Shown here piece by piece: positions 50,630-62,884 of a stretch of 64,000 bases of DNA (position 1 is the stretch's first letter; each line of letters opens with the position of its first letter). Origin of the DNA: Apteryx mantelli (Eukaryota > Chordata > Aves > Apterygiformes > Apterygidae); the NCBI RefSeq assembly GCF_036417845.1, contig NC_090020.1, positions 38,362,425 to 38,426,424 of the forward strand. Reading direction: 5' to 3'. The notes below the pieces were generated by a model that saw nothing but the letters and a program-made list of their open reading frames with translations, did not search any database and had not been told where the DNA came from. The position numbers were made by a program, and so were the translations under genes.

Positions 50630-53421
50630 TGCTCGATCACCTCTCTGAAATGCCTGTACACCAATGCACGCAGCATGGGGAACAAACAGGAAGAACTAGA
50701 GATGTGTGTGCGGTCGCAGGGCCATGATCTCATTGCCATTACAGAGACATGGTGGGATAGCTCGCATGACTGGAGTGCTGTCATGGATGGCTACGTGCTT
50801 TTTAGGAAAGACAGGCCAGGTAAGCGAGGTGGTGGAGTTGCTCTTTAGGTGAGAGAGCAACTGGAATGTATTGAGCTGTGCCTAGGGGTGGATGAAGAGC
50901 GAGTCGAGAGCTTATGGGTAAGGATTAAAGGGTAGGCTAGCATGGGTGACAATGTTATGGGTGTTTACTACAGGCCATCTGATCAGGAAGAGGAAGTCGA
51001 TGAGGCCTTCTACAGACAGCTGGAAGTAGCCTCATGATCCCAGGCCCTGCTTCTCATGGGGGACTTCAACCACCCCGATATCTGCTGGAAAGACAACACA
51101 GCTAGGCACAAACAGTCCTGGAGGTTCCTGCAGAGCATTGGTGACAACTTCTTAACACAGGTGGTGGAGGAGCCAACAAGGAGAGGTGTGCCGCTGGACC
51201 TCATACTAACAAACAAAGAAGGACTGGTGGAAGACGTGAAGGTCGGGGGCTGCCTTGGCTGCAGTGACCATGAGATTGTGGAGTTCAGGATCCTGCGAGG
51301 AGGCAGCAGGGCACTAAGTAAGATTGCAACCCTGGACTTCAGGAGAGCAAACTTTGGCCTCTTCAGGGACCTACTTGGAGGAATCCCATGGGTGAGGGCC
51401 CTAGAAGGAAGGGGTGTTCAAGAGAGCTGGTTAATATTCAAACATCACTTCCTCCAGGCTCAGAAGCAGTGAATCCCTATGAGTAGGAAGTCAAGCAAAG
51501 GAGGCAGGAGACCTGCATGGATGAGCAAGGAGCTCCTGGCAAAACTCAACCAGAAGAAGGAAGCATACAGAAAGTGGAAAGGGGGACAGGCCACTCAGGA
51601 GGAATATAGGAACGTTACGTTGTCAGAGTATGCAGGGATGCAACGAGGAAGGCTAAGGCCCATTTGGAATTAAATCTGGCAAGAGATGACAAAGACAACA
51701 AGAAGGGCTTCTTCAAATACATCAGTAGCAAGAGGAAGACTAGGGAAAATGTGGGCCCTTTGCTGAATGGGGTGGGTGCCCTGGTGACAAAGGATGCAGA
51801 GAAGGCAGAGTTACTGAATGCCTTCTTTGCTTCAGTCTTTACTGCTCAGGCCAGCCCTCAGGAACCCCAGAACCCAGAGGCAAGAGAGAAAGTCTGGAGA
51901 AAAGAAGACTTTCCCTTGGTGGAGGAGGAGTGGGTTAGAGATCATTTAAGCAAACTTGACACCCACAAATCCATGGGCCCTGATGGGATGCACCCACGAG
52001 CGCTGAGGGAGCTGGCGGACGTTATTGCTAAGCCACTCTCCTCCATCTTTGAAAGGTCATGAAGAACAGGAGAGGTGGCTGAAGAACGGAAGAAAGCCAA
52101 TGTCACCCCAGTCTTCAAAAAGGGCAAGAAGGAGGACCCAGGGAACTATAGGCCAGTCAGCCTCACCTCCATCCCTGGAAAGGTGATGGAGCAGCTCATC
52201 CTGGAGGCCATCTCCAAGCATGTGGAGGACAAGAAGGTGATCAGGAGTAGTCAGCATGGCTTCACCAAGGGGAAATCATGCCTAACCAATCTGATAGCCT
52301 TCTATGATGGAATGACTGGCTGGGTAGATGAGGGGAGAGCAGTGGATGTTGTCTACCTTGACTTCAGCAAGGCTTTTGACACTGTCTCCCATAACATCCT
52401 CATAGGTAAGCTCAGGAAGTGTGGTTTTGATGAGTGGACAGTGAGGTGGATTGAGAACTGGCTGAACGGCAGAGCTCAGAGGGTTGTGATCAGCAGTGCA
52501 GAGTCTAGTTGGAGGCCTGTAGCTAGTGGTGTCCCCCAGGGGTCAGTCCTGGGTCCAGTCTTGTTCAACTTCTTCATCAATGACCTGGATGAAGGCACAG
52601 AGTGCACCCTCAGCAAGTTTGCTGACGATACAAAACTGGGAGGAGTGGCCGATACACCAGAGGGCTGTGCTGCCATTCAGAGGGACCTGGACAGGCTGGA
52701 GAGGTGGGCAGAGAGGAACCTCGTGAAGTTCAACAAAGGCAAGTGCAGGGTCCTGCACCTGGGGAGGAATAACCCCAGGCACCAGTACAGGTTGGGGGTT
52801 GACCTGCTGGAAAGCAGCGCTGCGGAGAAGGACCTGGGAGTGCTGGTGGACACCAAGTTAACCATGGGCCAGCAATGTGCCCTTGTGGCCAAGAAGGCCA
52901 ATGGTATCCTGGGGTGCATCAGGAAGAGTGCTGCCAGCAGGTCGAGGGAGGTGATCCTCCCCCTCTGCTCAGCCCTGGTGAGGCCACATCTAGAGTACTG
53001 CGTCCAGTTCTGGGCTCCCCAGTACAAGAGGGATGTGGCACTACTGGAGCAAGTGCAGCGAAGGGCTACAAAGAGGATTAGGGGACTGGAGCATCTCTCT
53101 TATGAGGAAAGGCTGAGAGAGCTGGGCCTGTTTAGCCTGGAGAAGAGAAGGCTGAGAGGAGATCTTATCAACGTGTACAAGTATCTGAAGGGAGGGTGTC
53201 AAGAGGATGGAGCCAGACTCTTTTCAGTGGTGCCCAGTGACAGGACACAAGGCAATGGGCACAAACTGAAACACAGACAGTTCCATCTGAACATGAGGAA
53301 AAACTTCTTCTCTGTGAGGGTGACAGAGCACTGGAACAGGTTGCCCAGAGAGGTTGTGGAGCCTCCTTCTCCGGAGATATTCAAAACCTGCCTGGATGCA
53401 ATCCTGTGCAATGTGCTCTAG
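50630..53421 (+). pseudogene. CR1 ORF2 remnant: endonuclease and reverse transcriptase
   Basis: The N-terminal apurinic-type endonuclease region shows T-N-A-R-S-M-G-N-K, I-T-E-T-W-W-D and L-L-M-G-D-F-N-H-P-D (51,050-51,079). In-frame stops lie at 50,846, 50,933, 51,035 and 51,470, followed by a frameshift between about 51,615 and 51,645 and a fifth stop at 52,060. From 52,063 the frame is open to TAG at 53,419-53,421. This part carries the reverse transcriptase: [16 protein letters not shown] (motif A), [11 protein letters not shown] and K-F-A-D-D-T-K-L (motif C with the catalytic Asp pair at about 52,625-52,630). The open stretch of about 450 codons does not begin at a genuine start codon; it is the tail of the broken ORF2. 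Confidence 0.9.
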
Positions 53422-53504
53422 GTGACCTTGCTTGAGCAGGGGGGTTGGACTAGATGATCTCCAGAGGTCCCTTCCAACCTCAACCATTCTGTGATTCTCT
53501 GATT

Positions 53505-55255
53505 ATCAGGCACATTCTTTTGTGCATACAGCCCTTCCCTGCTTCAAATATGTATTTTTTTTAAATACAGTTCTACAAGTTAATCTACGTAATCAGTAGT
53601 GGCAGTACAAAGGAATTGTTCAAGAGACCATATAATTCAGAAAACTGTGGTTAAAGCATCCGACCAGGCAGCTTGGTCTGACAGAATGACCATATAGGGT
53701 TGGAAGTGAGGATGTTTCAAGGCTAAACCCAGCTCTCCAATTTCTAACAAAAAGCACATGCAAATCCTTTATTTCTGACTCCATTTTAACATCTGTTTAG
53801 CAGAGACAAATTTTACTGATAAGAGATGTTCCAAGATTTAGTTATTAGTTGTAAAATACTTTTCAACAGAGTGATAAAGTTATTCTCAAGCTTAATAAGC
53901 TTCAGAATGCCAAATGCTACAGTATTCAGTCTCCCTTAGTGCTTTAAATAGCCAGAACCTATTCTATTCAAAAAAATATCTTGGGATTATAGGAGACAAA
54001 AGTTTTATTTTCTCGCTCCTACCTCCATATTGGTAGAAAGCGGTTGGACATTTGTCTTCCTCGTTTCTTATGAGGCAAAGATACTTTGTTGGAACATGAC
54101 AAATCACTCTGAAACTAGATGGGACACATTAGTCAAACTATTTTGCGTTTAAAAGGTCTCCTCTTTTCTCTCTGCCTAGGACTTTCAGCCTTTGGCTCTC
54201 CCAGGTTACCACAGCTGGAAACAGCCACTAACAGAGCAGCAAGCCCCACCAAGTGCTTTATGGAATGGTAGCAGCATCCAAGATGCTGTTTGAACTCAAC
54301 AGGCAGCGTTTCCACAGATTTCTATACCTTTTAGGACAAAAATACAGTATTTTTCCCCTCCAAAAGGAATAAGAGAAAATTGTATATTAAGAGTTAAACA
54401 GCATTTATTTTCTCCTTTTTTTCAATCCACAGGCAAAGCTACGAAGAATTTAGCCGATATGTGCTGATATGCGTTAAATTTACTCAAAGCACTAAACATC
54501 ACTTAGCCAGAAGAAACAGCGCAGGAAACAGTGAATTTGTCTGACGGTGCAGTTTAATTTACTGCCCGAAATACCGAAAGACAACAGTGCCACCTAGTGT
54601 TGTTATTATAGTCTAAATTCCCCAAAAACTATCCCGAGAAAGCCTTCCCTATTTCTTTCATCACTAAAAATCAGGTTTTATTAGCAGACTTTTAAAATCG
54701 TTATTACATACAGGAACTGAAGGACTAGGAGAAGGCCCTTGTTCCCACGAACTCGCACGCTAGAATCAGACCTGACTGCACTTTATCAGGGTCTGTTTCC
54801 CCAAAGCCACCCCCTGCCGCGGGGCTTGGAAGGGGAAGATTTGCTCCACCTTTCTTAACTCCAGGCATTGTTGCTATTAGATTCCTGTTAATACCATGTT
54901 TTCCAAGATTTCACTTAAGTGCAGCAAGAACGTATTTCCAACACACACCACCATACACCAGTGAACATCAGAGCACCTTACAAAAGGGCAGGTGAATGGA
55001 GTTAATATTTTTCCAGATAATTATAGATGTAAGCAGGTGAGTGAAATTAGTATTTTTGCAGATAACTACAGGTGTTAAATTGGCAAGCTGCTCAACGGTT
55101 GCAGAGCAAACAAGCAGAGCTACAGCCCAATACCCAAACAGAACTGATATTAAGCTTTATCCAACCCACAGAGGATCTAATGTGTTAAGATTTAGACATT
55201 TCCTTCCTAAGGAGTGTTCAAGTAAATGAACGTTTTCCCTTTCTGTGACCGTTTA
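53505..55255. other. Intergenic sequence between CR1 and CpG island
   Basis: 1.75 kb, AT-rich at first and becoming more GC-rich toward 55.2 kb. No exon or repeat family is recognised. A 60-codon minus-strand frame at 54,133-54,315 is unremarkable. Confidence 0.55.
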
Positions 55256-55458
55256 CAACCCGCGCTCCCTACCGTGAAGAAACCGCAGTCACCTCGCTAC
55301 CGAAGAGCGGCTAAGCAGGGAAGGCAGGCTAAATACAAAGGAGCACAGGTACGAAAGCAGCCGTCGACAGCGAGCACCAAGGCCTGAGGTCAGCACCGCC
55401 ACGCAGCAACGGCAGCTGCTCCCCGCGCCACCGCCGGGAGCGCCGCGAAGCTGCCGCT

Positions 55459-55488
55459 GCCCCAGCCCCAGCCCCAGCCCCAGCCCCA
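55459..55488 (+). repeat. (GCCCCA)5 hexanucleotide repeat
   Basis: Five perfect tandem copies of GCCCCA inside the CpG island. Read on the minus strand it is (TGGGGC)5, a G4-capable repeat 170-200 nt inside the putative first intron. Confidence 0.9.
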
Positions 55489-55659
55489 GTCCCGCCGCGC
55501 CGCCCCAAGGCGCAGCACGGGGTGGACTCCGCTCCGCGCCCCGTCCGTGCCCCCACCCCAGCGGGCCCAGGCCTCTCCGGGGGAGAGCAGGTGCCTCGAG
55601 CCACCCACCGGCGCCAGCCCCAGGAATACGGTAGGCCTAAGAGCGTGGCTCCCGCTCAC

Positions 55660-55704
55660 CTTCCTCCCCGCGCGGAGCACCACCGCCAGCTCGGGAGCCG
55701 CCAT
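55660..55704 (-). CDS. Candidate first coding exon of an unrecognised gene
   Basis: On the minus strand an ATG at 55,704-55,702 sits in strong Kozak context (A at -3, G at +4: AAGGATGG). It opens M-A-A-P-E-L-A-V-V-L-R-A-G-R-K, then meets a good donor (AAG|GTGAGC) at the exon end, in phase 0. The CCAAT pair lies about 90-130 bp upstream. This is the usual look of a first exon in a CpG island, but I recognise neither the peptide nor a second exon in the 20 kb downstream. The same frame stays open unspliced from 55,890 to 55,390, which can happen by chance in GC-rich DNA. It may instead be the 5' end of a long non-coding RNA. Confidence 0.3.
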
Positions 55705-55960
55705 CCTTCTGTCTGCCTCGCCCACGCCTGGCCCAGGCCAACGGTTTAACGGCTGCGGGGCGCGACAGAGCAAGTGACCCCCTCCCCCGCAGCAGCCAAT
55801 AACAGGGCGAGGGGAGACGCTTGCAGCCAATAGGAGCGTGGAGCTGCCACGAGGGGCGGTGCCCGGCGTAGGGGTGTTAATGAGCTGCACGTGGCGCGGT
55901 GAGGTGCGCCTGCCTAACGGTCGTGAGCGGCGGGAGCTGGGGCTCCTGGGGCGCGGGGGT

Positions 55961-57628
55961 TAAAAAAAATAATCAAAGTCACCAGCCAGCTGGCACTTTT
56001 AGACGATTTTTTTTCCCCCTCCTTGATGTGGCTTGACTTCAGCTTGCCCTGCTGTAAACCTCACGCCTATAGCAGTTGCAGACAGTACGTTGCAGGCTGT
56101 GTGATGGTAGCTTTCCATCCTCAGCCCTGAATGAGTAGCCTGAGATACGAGATTAGTCAAGAAACAGTTTCCAAGCTCCTTTTTCAGCTCTCAGTTATGA
56201 ATTTATCAACACCCGTGAGCAGTCACTGTGAGTTCACCGAGATGGCTTCTAGTTACACCTACTGCCCAGCGCTTTCAATGTGTACTGCCTGGAGGATAGC
56301 ACAGTTTTTTCTGCGACCAGGAGTTGGTGCTCAGACCATGGAAAGCTCATTTTGGTTCAAGAGAACAGGTTTTCCTGCTCCTGTTTTTCGGACATGCGTA
56401 CTGCTGCCTGAACCTTGGAAGTTTTCTAGTCCAAAAGTTAAAGTGATGATTTCCATCAGTCTGTTTTCTTCCCCCCCCCCCCAAATTCAGGCTTCAGCCT
56501 CAGTCAACTTAAGAGGCAAGACTTACAAGATCCAGTAGAGGTTATATGAGAAGGAGCAGAACTAGACTGATGGCAAGAAGAACATTCACCAAGGTGAAGG
56601 GAGTCCTGCTGTCCTGTTTAAAAACAAAACAAAACACACAAATGAAGCAAAACAGATAACTGTACAACACGAAGTGCTCCCAGAACCTGGATCCTTCCTG
56701 GTGTTTGATGTGGTAGCCACATAACAAGAACAATCTTCATTCAGCTTTGGTGTTTAGCTTGGAAGAGTGCAAGTGAAAAGCCGTCACTTACTTGTAAATA
56801 CATACTGTATGATTATTGATATCAACAGGTTTTCTAGCAAATAAAAGGATCTAGAAAAAACATTATATACTTACTCCCATGCCTTTACATACTAAAAACA
56901 GGCAAGACCCAAAGAAATTTGCAGTGCTCTTTTAACAGGTGCTCCTTTTCAGTTGGCCTCCAAACCTCCCTTTCTCAAGACCTAAGTTTAAATGCATGGA
57001 CACACTTATTCAAGAAGTATTTAATAAGTTATGTACATGGATTTTTCAGGGATTAGTTTTCAAACAAAAATTCTCTCATCCAGCCATATTAGGAAACACC
57101 AAAATTGATGAGGTTAGGAAGCTCTCCAGTGGTTCCAAGTATGATTTTATATGAGGAATGAAAAAAAATACCATTTCTAATTATTATTTTTTTTAAACTT
57201 ACATTCTTCAACTTTTTTTTTTAATCAAAGTTTAATGTATGATAATGAAAGAAAGGTCAAATTGGCCTTACCTAGTGACTTTGATGCCACATAAGAAAAT
57301 AGGGAAATGTGGGTATCCTCTAGTAAATCATGAGAAATTCTGGGGAGACAGCAAAACAAGCCTTCCTTTTCTTAGGCAACCAACACTATTCCTAACTCAG
57401 TAATGGCAGGCATTCCTCTTGAGAGCAAAACACTCGTCTCATACCAGTCACCTGAATGGCTTTTTTTAGTAGCAGTCATCGTAAAATTCCACAATAAAGG
57501 TAAACAACACCAGATGCATGCAACATACAGATTCACATATTGGGAACTATTTCCAGCATTAATCAGTTAATTTATGAATGCGATTCCCCCTCTCCCACCA
57601 ATAAAAAAGGCTTTTTTTGACAAGACAG
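55961..57628. other. Sequence between CpG island and SLC12A2 3' end
   Basis: 1.7 kb with a C12 run (56,471-56,482). A 135-codon + strand frame at 56,131-56,538 begins 170 nt after the island but has no recognisable domain. No clear exon is seen. Confidence 0.5.
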
Positions 57629-60444
57629 TTGTATTGAATTCACTTCCTTTTATTGCAGTGACCCTCGGTACAAAGTAGTAACTGCAATAGTTACGTTAAA
57701 ACATTAGAAAAGCACCTGTGTGTGACAGTTACAGAACAGTATCAAATATTACATCTTCAAACCCAGTGGATCATTACCCACTAACGCTCAAATCTTTAAA
57801 TTATTTTCAGTTATTTTTAAATATGTCAGGAAAGCATATAAAAAGAATGTATGTAAAAGGAAACCTAAGTACAAACATAAGTGAACAAACAAATAAATAA
57901 TTTATTTCTTCAGCTATTGCTGTTTTTCTAAACCCATACAAAGAAACCTAATCTAAAGAAGTTATGAATTGCCATGTGTCAGTTATATTTCATTTTTCAA
58001 GTCATTAACAATGATTGGAACATAACTATATTTGGCATCAAAATCAAAGCAGAACTTGGAGTGACTGCCACTAACTGACATCTGTTGCTAACAATTACCA
58101 TTAACCATTGAAGTTTTAGTGTAACAAATAATCTTGAAACTTGACCTTGTGTCTAGCGTTAGTGGACTTCTCAGAGTGCATATGTGAAAAGCATCCTACA
58201 TTATTTCACAGACATTACCCTCCCCATCCCCATATGCATATTTAGATATATTTTATATAATTTTATACACATATATGCATGTATACACACACTTCATTTG
58301 GTTTCTGTGTTACAGATCACAAGCAATGGTTTCCTGAATGGGCAAAAAAAACCCTTTTAAATAAGTGTACCTGTGCACATTTTTAAGATAGCAGCACTAA
58401 GTCCATGCCTTACTGTCCATCTGTTAAAAAAAAGAAAAAAGTAACCCACAAAACAAGAAAAATGGCAATGATTCCATATTCACAATGTGACATTCTTACG
58501 CCCCCAACAGCCACTGCAAAACCTGTAATAGACACAACAGTAAGTTTGATTCCCCCCCCACACACACCCAGAAAGAAACAGCGCTTTTACTGCAAACTGT
58601 CTTATCACAATGTTTATCATAACAAGGTGGGTCCATGCTGGCATCAGTTACCTCACACTTAGCAGCAAAACCTGATGGTTTGTTTCTCTTTTCTAAAAGT
58701 GAAATGATTCAATAGATTCAAATCCAATTGATAGAAACCAGCAGCAAAAACAAAAAAACAGATTATTTTGCAGTTTACCGATAACCTGACCACAGTGTAT
58801 ACTGCACTATGTAGAACATTTTTATCTTGTATCATAACAACTTACAGCTCTATCTTGTGACACAATAACTAACTGGTTTGCCCTTCAAAAGGAATTATTA
58901 CATTTCAATTTGATCTTGTATTTAGCATAAAAATACACATTTTCCGTGCATCCTTAAATGAAAGTCACTGAAGCATTGGTAAACTGAGCCAGTAACAGGT
59001 CCAATACTAATATCAAAAGCTTGTGAAATGTTTTTAGGCAATCCTTTCTATCCAAAATATATAGGAATTTTAAAAATAGTTCACATTAACCTTTGTATAT
59101 AAGCTCAAGTGAAATTTCTTGTGTAGGTGTTCATAGCAGAACAAATTATGTATTAGTCAAAACATACAATGAAAGGGCACATAAAATTGGCGGTTTCTTT
59201 ATTAAACATAGAAAATGTATAAAGTAGGATGTATGGGATAAAGTTAAATTGCAAGATGATCAAACCTGAGTATTATTTCATAAGACTAAGTGTATTTGCT
59301 GACAACTGAATGAATTGACCTAAAAACATCTCCCCTAGTAACTAGTGGTCCTTTTAACTATCCGTTGAAAAATGCAAGAGAACTTTAGCTTTTGTATTTA
59401 ATATTGGATGGCCTAGCAAGATTCCACATAGTGTTTACTGTTTTCTGTTAGATGGCAGCACATTGACCATATTTTCCTCATTCAAGCCTTAACTTGAGTT
59501 TTGTTTCAAAATAAATTGCAAGTGATACCAAAATGTAAAAGGCCAAGAGCTAGGACAGGTCTCTTTGTTTTCTTACTGTTTTTAAATGAGAAAAATGGCC
59601 TCGGCCTATAACATTAATTCAGTTTCTTGTTAGAGCTACAGAGCAAAGACTGACACACCTTCACCAAGGCAGCTAATGTTAGCTGTGTATCTCACACTAA
59701 TGCCAAAGAAATACACAATGTCAAATTTCAGAAAAGGATCCTCTCAGCTAGTACAATTAGTTTTATTTTAACTATTACAAAATTTAGTAGTACACAGTCT
59801 TGACAATAACATCAGGAATTTGTCTTACTCCAGCTGACCTGCCCCAATCCTCACCTTTATTTTAAATCTAACAGATATTAAAAAAAACATTCTGAACAAT
59901 AGAAAACATACAGTACTAAGAACTAATAGCTCAATGGAAGACTGAAAAGCAGCATTCATTTTTATTGTAATATGGAAGAGACTAGAAACTAAAGGAAGTC
60001 TGATCTAAACTCTTAGTCGAAGGCAGATTTTGACATTCTATATAAATTTACAAAATAGGATGTATGGATGAGATTTGGTTAATTTCAGAAGGCACCTCAA
60101 GGCTAAAAGGCTTTTATAAATCTATAATCCTTTCATTGATCAAAAATAAAACACTTTTATTGCTGCTATTCAAATAGCAAAGAAAAAGCTTGTCTTGTTC
60201 TTCAGTCTAACAAGGAATCCTCCCCCATTAAGCAAGATTAAATTACAGAAGATTTAGAATAAAACTGAAGATGTCACAACTTTATAAATACAGTGACTTT
60301 CCTTGTGTGCTTTCAAGTCGGTGAAATAGTGGAAGAAGAGTCACTTTTTGCCTTTGTGATGTTAATAATCTATAGAGCATCTCAGTCACTCTCCTCTGGG
60401 CACTGAAGTACCATTTCATCATAGCTGTCCCACTTGCAGTACTC
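57629..60444 (-). other. SLC12A2: SLC12A2 3' untranslated region
   Basis: From the stop codon leftwards to a minus-strand AATAAA at 57,649-57,654 is about 2.8 kb, close to the 3'UTR length I recall for mammalian SLC12A2. Several other minus-strand AATAAA hexamers occur nearer the stop, so shorter isoforms are possible. The first part after the stop (about 60,400-60,444) looks mammal-like. The distal end is inferred. Confidence 0.6.
57649..57654 (-). terminator. SLC12A2: Probable distal SLC12A2 polyadenylation signal
   Basis: The + strand TTTATT is AATAAA on the minus strand, in context CAATAAAAGG. Reading on, the minus strand has a T/C-rich patch within about 50 nt. It was chosen because it gives a 3'UTR of expected length; other candidates exist at about 59,196, 59,762 and 60,157. 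Confidence 0.45.

Positions 60445-62884
<2,440 letters not shown>

Larger units (their letters stand above)
49330..53504 (+). mobile_element. Near-full-length CR1 LINE retrotransposon
   Basis: A 4.2-kb non-LTR retrotransposon in the order ORF1, ORF2, short 3'UTR. Its 3' end reads GATGATCTCCAGAGGTCCCT and, further on, ATTCTGTGATTCTCTGATT, the 8-bp terminal repeat typical of avian CR1, which lacks a poly-A tail. CR1 copies are nearly always 5'-truncated to a few hundred bases, so this length is rare. Both ORFs are damaged: two in-frame stops in ORF1, and five stops plus one frameshift in ORF2. It is therefore not expected to move by itself. The 5' limit is approximate, and no clear target-site duplication was seen, as is usual for CR1. 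It lies between the FBN2 and SLC12A2 3' ends, antisense to SLC12A2. Confidence 0.93.
55256..55960. promoter_or_regulatory. CpG island, probable housekeeping-type promoter
   Basis: A block visibly dense in CG dinucleotides inside AT-rich DNA. It carries two CAGCCAATA CCAAT boxes 31 bp apart (CCAAT at 55,796-55,800 and 55,827-55,831), a GC box (GGGGCGG near 55,854), a CACGTG E-box (55,888-55,893) and a (GCCCCA)5 repeat. No TATA box is evident. CpG islands in birds generally mark transcription starts. A minus-strand first exon can be drawn from it (see next entry); transcription to the right is equally possible. It does not correspond to the FBN2 or SLC12A2 promoters, whose 5' ends lie far outside the window. 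Confidence 0.75.

Noticed and set aside
52075..53421. 448-codon frame as an independent gene
   Set aside because: It is the C-terminal part of CR1 ORF2; the apparent start is GTG inside the frame just after a stop, not a true initiation site.
56131..56538. 135-codon + strand frame just right of the CpG island as the island's gene
   Set aside because: No domain, and its reading is unlike a conserved protein. It is crossed by a C12 run. Without transcript data it is not supportable as a gene.
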